From NCBI RefSeq assembly GCF_009604405.1, contig NZ_WEGK01000001.1, forward strand, positions 310,001 to 374,000: a DNA stretch of 64,000 nucleotides, in the 5' to 3' direction. A program made the position numbers and the translations under genes. The notes beneath the pieces are model-generated. The model saw only the letters and a list, made by a program, of their open reading frames with translations, made no database searches and was not told the origin of the DNA. This document shows, piece after piece, positions 42,842 to 52,513 of the stretch; the stretch's first letter is position 1; every line of letters starts with the position of its first letter. This DNA is from Nocardia macrotermitis. Lineage in GTDB: Bacteria; Actinomycetota; Actinomycetes; Mycobacteriales; Mycobacteriaceae.

Positions 42842-45535
42842 TCATGCCGAGTCCACCGCGACCACACCGCGACGGATCGCGCGAACCGCTTTCGCCGCCG
42901 TTCCCGCCACCTCGACATCGTCGGCGGTGTTGTGGATCTGGTCGAGCAGATCGATCACCTGACGGCACCACCGCACGAAGTCACCGGCCGAGAGCGCACT
43001 GCCCTGATCACCGCTGGCCAGCAGGGATTCGGCCAGGCCGTCGCCGCGCGCCCACTTGTGCAGGCCCGTCACGAAGCCCAGATCCGGTTCCCGGGTCGGG
43101 GTCAGTTTGTGCTGCGCCTCGTCGGTGCGCAGCTCACTCCACACGGTCATGGTCGACGCGACCGCGCGCCGAATCGGGGCGGTCGGCCCGGCGGGGCCCA
43201 GATACCCTGTCTCCTGGCGCGATTCGTAAACCAGCATCGACACCACCGCGGCCAGTTCGGCCGGTCCGAGCCCCCGCCAGACGCCCTGTCGCAGACATTC
43301 GGCGACCACCAGATCGGCCTCGGTGTAGATGCGGGCGAGCCGACGACCGTCACCGGTCACCTCGCCGGCCTCGTCCACATACCCGCGGTCGGTCAGCAAC
43401 TCCACGATGCGATCGAACGTGCGGGCCAGCGAATTCGTCGCCGCGGACACCTTCTCGCGCATGGCCTCGGTCTCGCGCTGCACCCGGTTGTAGCGCTCCC
43501 CGATCCGCGCCAGCTGTTCCCGGTCCGGCCGCGCGTGCGCCGGATGCGAGCGCAACGCGCGCCGCAACGTGGCCAGCTCCCGGTCCTCGCCACCCTTGGA
43601 TTTGGTGCCGCGACGCTGCCGACCGGGCGGGGTGATACCGGTGCTGCGCAGGGCCGAGGCGAGATCGCGACGAGTGCGCGCGGTCCGGTGATCCACGTGC
43701 CGCGGCAGCCGCATCCGCCCCAAAGGCTGTGCGGGCGTGGGGAAGTCGGCCGCGGAGATGCGTCCGGCCCACTTGTCCTCGGTCAGCACCAGCGGACGCG
43801 GATCGCCCGGGGACTGATCGGGTTCCAGGATCACCGCCAGGCCCTGACGCCGCCCGCTCGGAATGGCCACCACGTCACCTCGCCGCAGCGAGGTCAGCGA
43901 CGCCACCGCCGCACCCCGACGATCGGCCCGGCCCTGACGCTCGATATCGCGCTCGCGCTGCGCGATCCGCTCCCGCAGCGACATGTACTCGAGGAAGCCG
44001 TCATGATCGATCTGCGAACGCAGCTTGCGCAACTGGCCCTCGTTGCGCTCGATGCCGCGCACCAGTCCGACCACGGAACGATCCGCCTGGAACTGCGCGA
44101 ACGAACGTTCCAGCAGCGCCCGCGATTCCGTCGCGCCCATCCGATCGATCAGGTTGATCGACATGTTGTAGCCCGGACGGAACGAACTGCGCAGCGGATA
44201 CGTGCGAGTCGAGGCCAGCCCCGCGACGGAACTGGTGTCCACGTCGGGATTCCACACCACCACCGCATGCCCCTCGACGTCGATACCGCGACGCCCGGCC
44301 CGTCCCGTGAGCTGGGTGTACTCCCCCGGCGTCAGTTCGGCGTGCGACTCGCCGTTGAACTTGACCAGCCGCTCCAGCACCACCGTCCGCGCGGGCATGT
44401 TGATGCCCAGAGCCAGTGTCTCCGTGGCGAATACGGCCCGCACCAGGCCGTTCACGAACAACTCCTCCACGGTGTGCCGGAAGGCCGGGAGCATCCCGGC
44501 GTGATGCGCGGCCAGCCCGCGGAACAGGCCCTCGCGCCACTCCCAATATCCGAGCACGTCCAGGTCCGCGCGCGGCAGATCCCCGGTGTGCTTGTCGATG
44601 ATCGCCGCGACCCGCTCGTGGTCGTCGTCGCGACTCAGATCCAGCCGCGACCGCAGGCACTGTGCCAGCGCCCCGTCACAACCCGCGCGCGAGAAGATGA
44701 ACGTGATCGCCGGAAGCAACCCCTCCTCGTCCAACCGCGCCAGCATCTCCGGACGATGCACCGGCCGGAAGTCCCGGCGTGGACCGCCGCGATGCCGCGG
44801 ACCGTTCCAGCTGTTCATCCGGTCGGCTTCCTCGCGGTGCTTGATGTACCGCACCAGATCCTCGTCGACGAGGATCTTCTGGTCGCTGGACTTCTGGTCG
44901 AACAGATCGAACATCCGCCGCCCCACCAGCACGTGCTGCCACAGCGGCACCGGCCGGGTCTCGTCGACGATCACCGCGGTGTCCCCGCGCACGGTCTCCA
45001 TCCACGCGCCGAACTCCTCGGCGTTGCTGACCGTCGCGGACAGGCTCACCAGCCGCACGTCCGGCGGCAGATGCAGGATGACCTCCTCCCACACCGCGCC
45101 GCGGAAACGGTCCGCCAGATAGTGCACCTCGTCCATGACGACGTACGACAACCCTTGCAGCGCATCCGAACCCGCGTACAGCATGTTCCGCAGCACCTCG
45201 GTGGTCATCACCACCACCGGCGCGTCCGGATGCAGCGACTGATCACCCGTGAGCAGACCGACCTGACCGCGACCGTACCGTTCGACCAGATCCGCGTACT
45301 TCTGATTCGACAGCGCCTTGATCGGCGTCGTGTAAAAACATTTGCCACCCGCGGCCCGGGCCAGATGCACCGCGAACTCACCGACGACCGTCTTACCGGC
45401 CCCGGTGGGCGCACACACCAGCACGCTGTGCCCAGCCTGCAACGACTCGCACGCCTGCTGCTGGAACGGGTCGAGCGTGAATGTCAGTTCGGCGGCGAAT
45501 GCCGCGAGTTCGCCGATCGGCGACCGTAGTGCCAC
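42842..45535 (-). CDS. helY: Ski2-like DEAD/DEAH-box helicase (HelY family)
   Basis: 897 residues of a superfamily-2 helicase related to Ski2/Mtr4. Walker A is APTGAGKTVVGEFA, the box II variant is DEVHYL, motif III is SLSATVSN, and motif VI is TGRAGRRGIDVEG. The C-terminal ~450 residues include a DSHCT-type domain that ends with the helical part near GDFVRWCRQVIDLLDQI. It probably remodels RNA during decay. GTG at 45535 follows the tatC stop by three bases, so the two are co-transcribed. Confidence 0.93.
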   Translation of the reverse strand: MALRSPIGELAAFAAELTFTLDPFQQQACESLQAGHSVLVCAPTGAGKTVVGEFAVHLARAAGGKCFYTTPIKALSNQKYADLVERYGRGQVGLLTGDQSLHPDAPVVVMTTEVLRNMLYAGSDALQGLSYVVMDEVHYLADRFRGAVWEEVILHLPPDVRLVSLSATVSNAEEFGAWMETVRGDTAVIVDETRPVPLWQHVLVGRRMFDLFDQKSSDQKILVDEDLVRYIKHREEADRMNSWNGPRHRGGPRRDFRPVHRPEMLARLDEEGLLPAITFIFSRAGCDGALAQCLRSRLDLSRDDDHERVAAIIDKHTGDLPRADLDVLGYWEWREGLFRGLAAHHAGMLPAFRHTVEELFVNGLVRAVFATETLALGINMPARTVVLERLVKFNGESHAELTPGEYTQLTGRAGRRGIDVEGHAVVVWNPDVDTSSVAGLASTRTYPLRSSFRPGYNMSINLIDRMGATESRALLERSFAQFQADRSVVGLVRGIERNEGQLRKLRSQIDHDGFLEYMSLRERIAQRERDIERQGRADRRGAAVASLTSLRRGDVVAIPSGRRQGLAVILEPDQSPGDPRPLVLTEDKWAGRISAADFPTPAQPLGRMRLPRHVDHRTARTRRDLASALRSTGITPPGRQRRGTKSKGGEDRELATLRRALRSHPAHARPDREQLARIGERYNRVQRETEAMREKVSAATNSLARTFDRIVELLTDRGYVDEAGEVTGDGRRLARIYTEADLVVAECLRQGVWRGLGPAELAAVVSMLVYESRQETGYLGPAGPTAPIRRAVASTMTVWSELRTDEAQHKLTPTREPDLGFVTGLHKWARGDGLAESLLASGDQGSALSAGDFVRWCRQVIDLLDQIHNTADDVEVAGTAAKAVRAIRRGVVAVDSA

Positions 45536-45538
45536 TCG

Positions 45539-46528
45539 TCAGAGCGTATCGGAGTAGTCCGACACCGGTCGCGGTGTTTTCTCCGAGGCATCGGGCACGA
45601 TCGCCGCCGCCGAATCGATCGGCTGGGCCGCGCTCACCGGCTTCACGTCGCCGACCGCACCGTTTCCGGGCAGCGGGGACGCCTGCTCGTCGGACAACGC
45701 GCTCCAGTCCTCCCGCGACCGCGCACGACGCCTGTCGTTGATCCGCGACACCTGCACCGCCACCTCGAACAGCAACGTCAACGCGGCGGCCAGGGCCAGC
45801 ATCGAGAACGGATCCTGCGGGGTGACGATCGCGGCGAAGACGAACAATCCGAAGATCATCCCGCGACGCCACTTCTTGAGCCGCTCGTAGGTCAGCACAC
45901 CGATGGCGTTGAGCCCGACGATCAGCAGCGGCGTCTCGAAGCTGACGCCGAAGATGATCAGCAACTTGATGATGAACCCGAAGTACTGCGTACCGCTCAA
46001 CGCCGTGATCTGCACGTTGTTGCCGATCGACATCAGGAACCGCAGCGCGTGGGCGACCACCCAGTACGCCAGCAGCGCGCCGAGCACGAACAGCAGCGCG
46101 CCGGAGGTCACGAAGCTGACCGCGTACTTGCGTTCCTTGGCGTACAGGCCCGGGGTGACGAAACCCCAGACCTGATACAGCCAGACCGGGCTGGCCAGCA
46201 CGATTCCGGCGGTCAGACCGACCTTGAACCGGAGCATGAACTGCTCGAACGGCGCGGTCGCCAACAGCCGGCAGGCGCCGTCGGGGCTCAGATTCGCCCG
46301 CGAGGACGCGGGCAGCGAACAGTAGGGACCGCGCAGGATGTCACCCAGGCTGTGCACGCCGAGGAAGCCGTACTGGTACCACAGGAAACCCAGCGTGGTG
46401 GTGATCGCCACCGCGAGCAGCGCTTTGAGCAGCCGCGAGCGCAACTCCTCGAGATGTTCGACCAACGACATCGTGCCGTCGGGATTCGTTCTACGTCGGC
46501 TGCGCCGGGGGTCGAACGGAATGCGCAT
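45539..46528 (-). CDS. tatC: Sec-independent translocase subunit TatC
   Basis: 329-residue integral membrane protein with six hydrophobic helices; the receptor for twin-arginine signal peptides. The conserved acidic site [13 protein letters not shown] is at the N-terminus, [11 protein letters not shown] and [12 protein letters not shown] mark the first periplasmic loop and helix 4-5, and [13 protein letters not shown] is near the end. The C-terminal ~75 residues are a hydrophilic extension common in actinobacteria. Confidence 0.96.
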   Translation of the reverse strand: MRIPFDPRRSRRRTNPDGTMSLVEHLEELRSRLLKALLAVAITTTLGFLWYQYGFLGVHSLGDILRGPYCSLPASSRANLSPDGACRLLATAPFEQFMLRFKVGLTAGIVLASPVWLYQVWGFVTPGLYAKERKYAVSFVTSGALLFVLGALLAYWVVAHALRFLMSIGNNVQITALSGTQYFGFIIKLLIIFGVSFETPLLIVGLNAIGVLTYERLKKWRRGMIFGLFVFAAIVTPQDPFSMLALAAALTLLFEVAVQVSRINDRRRARSREDWSALSDEQASPLPGNGAVGDVKPVSAAQPIDSAAAIVPDASEKTPRPVSDYSDTL

Positions 46529-46633
46529 GGGATCTCAATGCCTCGCTGCTCGCCGGACGCCGGACCTGGACGACTCACCCGCCGCCGACACCCGGTGTAT
46601 GCCGGTCCGGCGTGGGCGGAGTCGAGGAACCGG

Positions 46634-46900
46634 CTAGGCCTTGTGCACTTCCGGATTCACCTGCACCTGCGGGGCGGGCTGCACCGGCTGCGAGGTCGGC
46701 AGCTCCTGCGGGGTCGGCGCCGGGGCGGGCTGCTGCGGCGCGGGCTGCCCTCCCTCGGACTGCATCTCGCTCATCTCACTCTTGAAGATGCGCAACGAAC
46801 GTCCGAGGCCACGAGCCGCGTCGGGCAGCCGCTTGGCGCCGAACAGCACCAACACCAGCACCGCGATGATGATCCAGTGCGTCGGGCCGAATGTACCCAT
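46634..46900 (-). CDS. tatA: Sec-independent translocase subunit TatA
   Basis: 88 residues: an N-terminal hydrophobic helix ([12 protein letters not shown]), the signature [21 protein letters not shown] forming the amphipathic helix, and a Pro/Gln-rich tail. It polymerises to form the protein-conducting pore. A strong GGAGG lies six bases before the ATG. It is followed by tatC 105 bases downstream. Confidence 0.96.
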   Translation of the reverse strand: MGTFGPTHWIIIAVLVLVLFGAKRLPDAARGLGRSLRIFKSEMSEMQSEGGQPAPQQPAPAPTPQELPTSQPVQPAPQVQVNPEVHKA

Positions 46901-46962
46901 CGATAACCTCCAAAGCTGTGGTAGGTCCGATGTTACCGGACCGGGTAGAACGATAACGCCCG

Positions 46963-48018
46963 TCAGGCGTCGTTCGACGGATGGGCGGTCGCTCGGGCGG
47001 CACGGGCTTTCGCCACACGCAACTCCGCGAGCAACTCCGCACCGCCCCAGCGGCGGGGATCACCGCGTTCGGCCACGCCGATCAGATCCACCAGACGGGC
47101 GTTGACCGGCGTCGACACCCCGACCATCCGCCCCAGGCTCACGATCTCCCCGGACAACCACGCGATCTCGGTCCTGCGGCCCAGCGCGAGATCGTCCGCC
47201 ATCGAGGAGCGGGCCTGCGGATCCACCGCGACCACCCGTCCGGCGAGGCGGCTGAACAGCAGGTCGGGCGCGGTCAGCAGCCGCACCATCAGTCGCGGGG
47301 AGAGCAGCGTCAGCCGGGCCGGGCGGATCTGCGCGCGATCCATCACCGCCAGCGCCTCGGTCTGCGCGAGCGCCAGCGCGCGCCGGAAGTCGCGCTGCCC
47401 GAGTTCGGTGCGCAGCGGCAGCCCGGACAGGGCGTTGATCGGGTTGTTCAGATTGAGCAGTAGCTTGGCCCACTGCACCGGCAGCAGATCCGCGTGCCGA
47501 TCCAGCGGCAGGCCCGCCCGCGCGAACAGCGGCGCGAACCGGTCGAGCGCCGGATCATCGGACACCGCCAGCCCGCCCGCGGTGCCGCGGTGGAAGGCTC
47601 CGAGGTCGCGGTGCACGACGTTGAACATCACCATCCCGGCCAGTACCACGCACGAGGGCAGGATCTCCTCGATCACGGTGTCGTTGCCGATGCCGTTCTG
47701 CAGGCTCAACACCACCGCGTCCGCGCGCACCCGGCCCACCAACTGTTCGGCCGACACCGCCGTCTGCGCGGATTTCACCGTGATCAGCACCAGATCCGCG
47801 GTCGCGGCCGAGGTGGGTTCGGCCGCCACGGCGAACGCGTCGGCGGCCACCCGGTCGTCACCGCCGTCGAGGTCGGTGAGCCGCAGCCCGTTCGCGGAGA
47901 TCTCGTCCAGCAGCCGGGGACGTCCCACGAACGTGACGTCCGCACCGGCAGCCGCCAGTTTCCCGCCCACGAAAATTCCGATACTGCCAGCGCCGAGCAC
48001 CGTCACTCGAAATGTCAC
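46963..48018 (-). CDS. panE: 2-dehydropantoate 2-reductase family protein
   Basis: 351 residues, ketopantoate-reductase family. The N-terminal [14 protein letters not shown] binds [16 protein letters not shown] is in the hinge, and [15 protein letters not shown] contains the catalytic lysine and asparagine. It would supply pantoate for coenzyme A. Its GTG start overlaps the pafC stop (GTGA), placing it in the pafB-pafC operon; in M. tuberculosis pafC is followed directly by tatA, so this gene is inserted. Family members also act on other substrates, so the symbol is tentative. Confidence 0.85.
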   Translation of the reverse strand: MTFRVTVLGAGSIGIFVGGKLAAAGADVTFVGRPRLLDEISANGLRLTDLDGGDDRVAADAFAVAAEPTSAATADLVLITVKSAQTAVSAEQLVGRVRADAVVLSLQNGIGNDTVIEEILPSCVVLAGMVMFNVVHRDLGAFHRGTAGGLAVSDDPALDRFAPLFARAGLPLDRHADLLPVQWAKLLLNLNNPINALSGLPLRTELGQRDFRRALALAQTEALAVMDRAQIRPARLTLLSPRLMVRLLTAPDLLFSRLAGRVVAVDPQARSSMADDLALGRRTEIAWLSGEIVSLGRMVGVSTPVNARLVDLIGVAERGDPRRWGGAELLAELRVAKARAARATAHPSNDA

Positions 48019-49043
48019 GCGGGCCCTACCTCCTCGATCACACCGTCGCCGTAGTCGTCGTCCTCGGCCAGCGCGGCGTAGGCGTCCAGGGCTGCGCCCG
48101 AGCGCTCCCGGACCGCCGCGACCAGTTCGGGCGGCCCCAGCACGGTCACGCCGGAACCGAAGCCCAGCAGCAGCCGCGCCATCCAGTCCAGCGTCGCGAA
48201 CCGCATCGTGGCCTCGACGTCGCCGCCCGGCAGCAGCGCGCCGCGCTGCATCGGATACTGATCCAGTACCCAGCCGTAGTCGGCGCGAATCCGCAAGTGC
48301 GCCAACGGAACCGTCGGCTCGTCGGAGAACAGGTCCAGCGCCGCCGCCTCGTCGGTGGCGTGGCTGGGCGGACGCGCCGGTTCGTCGAGTTCGGTGGCCT
48401 CCTCGATCCGATCGAACCGGAACAGCCGCACCCCCTCCGCGCGCCGGGACCACGCCTGTAGATAGGAGTTGTTGTCCACCAACACGATTCGGATCGGATC
48501 GACCACCCGCTCGGAGACCACATCGCGGCTCGCGGAGTAGTAGACCAACCGCAGCGCGCGTTTCGCGGCCAATGCCGACCGCACCGTCGTCACCGCCGGA
48601 GCCTCCGGTGGCGCCACCGATTCCGGGCCCGCCGACGTGCCGCCGCCCACGATGGCCGCCTCGATCTTGGCCAGCGCCGCATGCGCGGCCGTCGGATCCA
48701 CCATGCCTGGCAGATCCGCGATCGAGCGCAGCGCCACCAGCAACGCGGTCGCCTCGGTCGAGGTCAACCGCAGCGGCCGATCGATGCCCGCGGAGAAGGT
48801 GACCTCGACGCTCTCCTCGGAGAACGACAGGTCGATCAGATCGCCCGGACCGTATCCGGGCAGGCCGCACATCCACAGCTGATTGAGGTCGTTCATCAGC
48901 TGTTTGGTCGTCACGCCCAGATCCTCGGCGGCTTCCGCGGCGCTGATCCCCGGATTCGCCAGGAAGTACGGAACCATGTTCAGCAGGCGGGACAGCCGCG
49001 TGGACAGCCGGCTGCTGTTCACCTTGCTGCTTCTGGGCGTCAT
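48015..49043 (-). CDS. pafC: WYL-domain regulator PafC
   Basis: 342 residues with an N-terminal winged helix (LSRLLNMVPYFLANPGISAAEAA) and a WYL domain (around ALRLVYYSASRD and SYLQAWSRRAEGVRLFRFDRI). With PafB it forms the PafBC activator that switches on DNA-damage genes independently of LexA. The overlap with pafB is four bases (ATGA). Confidence 0.92.
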   Translation of the reverse strand: MTPRSSKVNSSRLSTRLSRLLNMVPYFLANPGISAAEAAEDLGVTTKQLMNDLNQLWMCGLPGYGPGDLIDLSFSEESVEVTFSAGIDRPLRLTSTEATALLVALRSIADLPGMVDPTAAHAALAKIEAAIVGGGTSAGPESVAPPEAPAVTTVRSALAAKRALRLVYYSASRDVVSERVVDPIRIVLVDNNSYLQAWSRRAEGVRLFRFDRIEEATELDEPARPPSHATDEAAALDLFSDEPTVPLAHLRIRADYGWVLDQYPMQRGALLPGGDVEATMRFATLDWMARLLLGFGSGVTVLGPPELVAAVRERSGAALDAYAALAEDDDYGDGVIEEVGPA

Positions 49044-50035
49044 GCCGGAACCTCGGTGCGTTCGAGCACCGACCGCAACCGCTCCACGACATCCGCGCGC
49101 AACTGGGCCGGGGCCAGGACCAGCGCATCGGGGCCGAGTCCGGTGATCAACCGGGCCAGCCAATCGCGCGACCGCACCGGCACCTCCACCACCGCGCCCG
49201 GCCGACCGGCGACCTCGCGGTCCTCCACCACCGCGCCGAGCCGACGGATCTCCTGACCGCGCCCGTCTGCCACCCAGACCGTGGCCGTCCCGGTCACCGG
49301 AGCCGCACCGGTCACCCGGGCGACCATCGCGCGCAGATCCGCGCCCTCGGGCTTGCGCACCGCGTTCTCCGGACCGTACGCCGTGACATCCGCACCGATC
49401 CGGGACAACCGGAAGGTGCGGACCGCGTCGCGAATCCGATCGTGCCCGACCAGATACCAGCGGCCGTGATGGGTGACCACACCCCAGGGCTCCACATCGC
49501 GCATCAGATACGGCGCGTTGTGCGAGTTGCGGTGTTCGAATCGGACCGCGCGTCCGGCGTCGATGGCAGCCAGCAGTTTGCCCAGCGCCGCCTCCGAGCC
49601 GCGGGTACGGGCGGGGACCGCGGGCACCGAGGCCAGCGCCGCCTCGGGTTCGACGTGAATTCCGGCGGCCCGCAATTTCAGCACCGCGCCCTCGGCCGCG
49701 GCGGCCAGTTCGGGAGACTCCCACAGCTGCACCGCCACCGCGACGGCGGCGGCCTCCTGGCTGGTCAGATCGATATCGGGAAGTTCGTAGGCGTCCCGAT
49801 TGATCCGGTACCCCTCCTGGTTGGTGTACCGGCCGACCGGACCGACCTCGAGCGGAATGCCCAGATCGCGCAGCTCGTTCTTGTCCCGCTCGAACATCCG
49901 GCTGAACGCCTCGTCGCTGGCCGAGTCCTCATATCCCGCGACGCTGTCACGAATACGTTCGGCGCTCAGGAACTGCCTGGTCGAGAGCAGCGCGATAACC
50001 AGATTCATCAGCCGCTCGACCTTGGATATCGCCAC
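49040..50035 (-). CDS. pafB: WYL-domain regulator PafB
   Basis: 331 residues, partner of PafC. The N-terminus ISKVERLMNLVIALLSTRQFL and MFERDKNELRDLGIPLEVG are nearly those of M. tuberculosis PafB, and HHGRWYLVGHDRIRDAVRTFRL is the WYL segment. GTG at 50035 aligns with the mycobacterial start and lies seven bases after a TACTCT -10 element, giving a leaderless transcript; the longer frame is rejected. Confidence 0.93.
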   Translation of the reverse strand: MAISKVERLMNLVIALLSTRQFLSAERIRDSVAGYEDSASDEAFSRMFERDKNELRDLGIPLEVGPVGRYTNQEGYRINRDAYELPDIDLTSQEAAAVAVAVQLWESPELAAAAEGAVLKLRAAGIHVEPEAALASVPAVPARTRGSEAALGKLLAAIDAGRAVRFEHRNSHNAPYLMRDVEPWGVVTHHGRWYLVGHDRIRDAVRTFRLSRIGADVTAYGPENAVRKPEGADLRAMVARVTGAAPVTGTATVWVADGRGQEIRRLGAVVEDREVAGRPGAVVEVPVRSRDWLARLITGLGPDALVLAPAQLRADVVERLRSVLERTEVPA

Positions 50036-50042
50036 TCGGACA

Positions 50043-50048
50043 AGAGTA
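50043..50048 (-). promoter_or_regulatory. -10 element TACTCT for pafB
   Basis: Minus-strand TACTCT followed by seven bases and then GTG at 50035, with no ribosome site. It implies that pafB can be transcribed separately from pafA. Confidence 0.5.
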
Positions 50049-50135
50049 ATGCGATCGCGCGCATCGATGTGCGCTGGTATCGCAATTTTCGACGGATGCA
50101 CCCCTTCGCCGACAGCTCGGACGATCCGCGCCGTG

Positions 50136-50585
50136 CTACCAGTTGGTGTCGCCGTGGTAGTTGTCGCCCGTCGCCCGGTTCCAGGCGGCGTCGACGGTGC
50201 GATCGACGGCCCGATTCACCGGGGCCTCCACGGCCCGGGAGATTTTCGAGCCCCAGTAGTCCGGCCGCAGCCAGGGCAGATAGAGCACACCGCCGACCAG
50301 CATGACCCCCACGCCGACCCCGAGGATCTTCAACGCAGTCGTCCGCTCGTGCCCGAGCACGTCCGCGTCACAGCTCCCCGGCAGGCGCGAGGCCGCGCAG
50401 TGGGTCCCGAACGTGTCGACCAGTTCGCCACCGCCGACGACTACGGCACACAATCCGGCGACCACCAGCAGCGTCGCCCACCAGGTCCGGAGAATCCGAC
50501 CGAGAAAATCCCCGAACCACCCGATGACGCGGCCCGCGATACCCAGACCGCGCTCCAGCCGATCCACGGCCGACGACTCACTCAC
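50136..50585 (-). CDS. Two-helix membrane protein inserted between pafA and pafB
   Basis: 149 residues. A first hydrophobic helix (about residues 33-55, WWATLLVVAGLCAVVV) and a second (LGVGVGVMLVGGVLYL) flank a short outer loop with two cysteines (THCAASRLPGSC). The C-terminal tail is soluble and charged (AVDRTVDAAWNRATGDNY). The family is not recognised. GTG at 50585 has GGGAGGGG about eight bases upstream. In M. tuberculosis pafA and pafB are adjacent, so this gene and the repeat before it are an insertion. Confidence 0.75.
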   Translation of the reverse strand: MSESSAVDRLERGLGIAGRVIGWFGDFLGRILRTWWATLLVVAGLCAVVVGGGELVDTFGTHCAASRLPGSCDADVLGHERTTALKILGVGVGVMLVGGVLYLPWLRPDYWGSKISRAVEAPVNRAVDRTVDAAWNRATGDNYHGDTNW

Positions 50586-50621
50586 CGCTGTGCCCCTCCC
50601 CGATTTCACCGAATCTCCACT

Positions 50622-51016
50622 GCCAACGCAGTTTTGCACAGAACTACGCAGAACTCACATCGACGCGATCACGTGATCCACTCGCTCGTCGACCGATCGG
50701 CATCGACGCAGCCTTGCACAGCACCACACACCGTCACATCGACGCAATCAGACGATCCACTCGCTCGTCGACCGATCGGCATCGACGCAACCTTGCACAG
50801 CACCACACACCGTCACATCGACGCAATCAGACGATCCACTCGCTCGTCGACCGATCGGCATCGACGCAACCTTGCACAGCACCACACACCGTCACATCGA
50901 CGCGATCAGACGATCCACTCGCTCGTCGACCGATCGGCATCGACGCAGCCTTGCACAGCACCACACACCGTCACATCGACGCAATCAGACGATCCACTCG
51001 CTCGTCGACCGATCGG
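50622..51016. repeat. 79-bp tandem repeat derived from the 3' end of pafA
   Basis: Four full units of exactly 79 bases start at 50658, 50737, 50816 and 50895. A fifth start at 50974 is the last 43 bases of pafA itself (to 51016), and a degenerate partial unit occupies 50622-50657. Units differ at only a few positions (CGCAATC or CGCGATC; GCAACC or GCAGCC). On the minus strand each unit repeats the pafA coding tail (GATCGGTCGACGAGCGAGTG onward) plus CTGTGCAAGG from just inside the gene. The period is not a multiple of three, so the repeat cannot extend the protein. It fills most of the 385-base gap between pafA and the next gene. Confidence 0.93.
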
Positions 51017-52329
51017 AACGGGTCCTTGCACAGCACGGTGCGCTGGGCCTGGTCGTTCAGCTTCAGGTGCACCCAGTCGACGGTGAAGTCGCGACCCGCC
51101 TCCTGGGCGGCGGTGATGAAATCGCCGCGCAGCTTGGCGCGGGTGGTCTGCGGCGGGGTCGTGACGGCCGCGTCGACCGTCTCGTCCTCGGTGACCCGCT
51201 TGGCCAAACCTTTGCGCTGCAACAGATCGAAGACGCCGCGACCACGCTTGATGTCGTGATACGCCAGATCCAGCTGGGCGATCTTGGGATCGGACAGGTC
51301 CATGCCATACCGGTCCTGATAGCGCTGGAACAGCTTGCGCTTGATCACCCAGTCGATCTCGGTGTCGACCTTCGCGAAATCCTGCGCCTCGACCGCGTCG
51401 AGGGTGCGGCCCCACAGATCCACCACGGCGTCCACCTGCGGATCCCGGTCGCGGTTGCGCAGATGCTCGACCGCGCGGGCGTAGTACTCGCGCTGGATGT
51501 CCAGGGCGCTGGCCTGCCGTCCGCCTGCCAGGCGAACCTGATGCTTGCCGGTGAGATCGTGCGACACCTCGCGGATCGCCCGAATCGGGTTGTCCAGGGC
51601 GAAGTCCCGGAACGAGACGCCCGCCTCGATCATCTCCAGCACCAGCGACGCGGTGCCGACCTTGAGCATCGTGGTGGTCTCGGACATGTTCGAATCGCCG
51701 ACGATCACATGCAGCCGCCGGTACTTCTCGGCGTCGGCGTGCGGCTCGTCGCGGGTGTTGATGATCGGCCGCGAGCGCGTCGTCGCCGAGGACACGCCCT
51801 CCCAGATGTGCTCGGCCCGCTGCGACAGGCAGAACGTCGCCGCCTTGGGCGTCTGCAGGATCTTGCCCGCACCGCAGATGAGCTGACGCGTCACCAGGAA
51901 CGGCAGCAGCACATCGGAGATCCGCGAGAATTCACCGGCACGCACGACCAAGAAGTTCTCGTGGCAGCCGTAGGAGTTGCCCGCCGAGTCGGTGTTGTTC
52001 TTGAACAGATAGATATCGCCGCCGATACCCTCCTCCGCCAAGCGCTGCTCGGCGTCGATCAGCAACTCCTCGAGCACTCGTTCACCCGCACGATCGTGGG
52101 TGACCAACTGCACCAGGCTGTCGCACTCGGCCGTCGCATACTCCGGGTGGGATCCGACATCGAGGTAGAGCCGGGCACCGTTGCGGAGGAATACGTTCGA
52201 GCTACGGCCCCAGGAAACCACCCGGCGGAACAGATACCGGGCCACCTCGTCAGGGCTCAACCGACGGTGGCCGTGGAACGTACACGTGACCCCGAATTCG
52301 GTCTCGATCCCCATAATTCGTCGCTGCAC
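50971..52329 (-). CDS. pafA: Pup-protein ligase PafA
   Basis: 452 residues, the same length as the M. tuberculosis enzyme and very similar to it. It activates the C-terminal glutamate of Pup with ATP and joins it to substrate lysines. The glutamine-synthetase-like catalytic fold is visible in [50 protein letters not shown] and [12 protein letters not shown]; the small C-terminal domain ends at [11 protein letters not shown]. The GTG start gives the known N-terminus. The last 43 coding bases are the first unit of the tandem repeat. Confidence 0.97.
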   Translation of the reverse strand: MQRRIMGIETEFGVTCTFHGHRRLSPDEVARYLFRRVVSWGRSSNVFLRNGARLYLDVGSHPEYATAECDSLVQLVTHDRAGERVLEELLIDAEQRLAEEGIGGDIYLFKNNTDSAGNSYGCHENFLVVRAGEFSRISDVLLPFLVTRQLICGAGKILQTPKAATFCLSQRAEHIWEGVSSATTRSRPIINTRDEPHADAEKYRRLHVIVGDSNMSETTTMLKVGTASLVLEMIEAGVSFRDFALDNPIRAIREVSHDLTGKHQVRLAGGRQASALDIQREYYARAVEHLRNRDRDPQVDAVVDLWGRTLDAVEAQDFAKVDTEIDWVIKRKLFQRYQDRYGMDLSDPKIAQLDLAYHDIKRGRGVFDLLQRKGLAKRVTEDETVDAAVTTPPQTTRAKLRGDFITAAQEAGRDFTVDWVHLKLNDQAQRTVLCKDPFRSVDERVDRLIASM

Positions 52330-52419
52330 ACCATCGACATTACAACCAACACATCATCGAAAGTGGCTGTGCGAGCAAGTGGTTGCATACGTCTTCACAA
52401 CGATTTCACGGGTGAAGGA

Positions 52420-52436
52420 CCGGATTTACAATCCGG
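52420..52436. repeat. Small inverted repeat upstream of pafA
   Basis: CCGGATT-TAC-AATCCGG, seven-base arms, about 90 bases before the pafA start. It could be an operator or an RNA hairpin; nothing identifies a binding protein. Confidence 0.4.
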
Positions 52437-52452
52437 ACCCACGCAACGGCAA

Positions 52453-52489
52453 GGCCCCTTACACTCGCGCGCTGCGAGTGTAAGGGGCC
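52453..52489 (-). terminator. Perfect 16-bp stem-loop after prcA
   Basis: GGCCCCTTACACTCGC and GCGAGTGTAAGGGGCC pair completely around a five-base loop. It lies 25 bases after the prcA stop and 124 bases before pafA. It is the strongest hairpin in the window and should end the dop-pup-prcB-prcA transcript; a short T-containing stretch follows. Confidence 0.8.
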
Positions 52490-52513
52490 CGGGCACACCG
52501 GATTACGCGACCG

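Noticed and set aside
50658..51016. CRISPR array
   Set aside because: Units are contiguous with no unique spacers and match the end of pafA; no cas genes are present.
49800..51086. Plus-strand frames across pafB and the 79-bp repeat, with repeated STDRHRR-like peptides
   Set aside because: They are antisense to pafB/pafA and the repeat, lack ribosome sites, and change frame with every 79-base unit.
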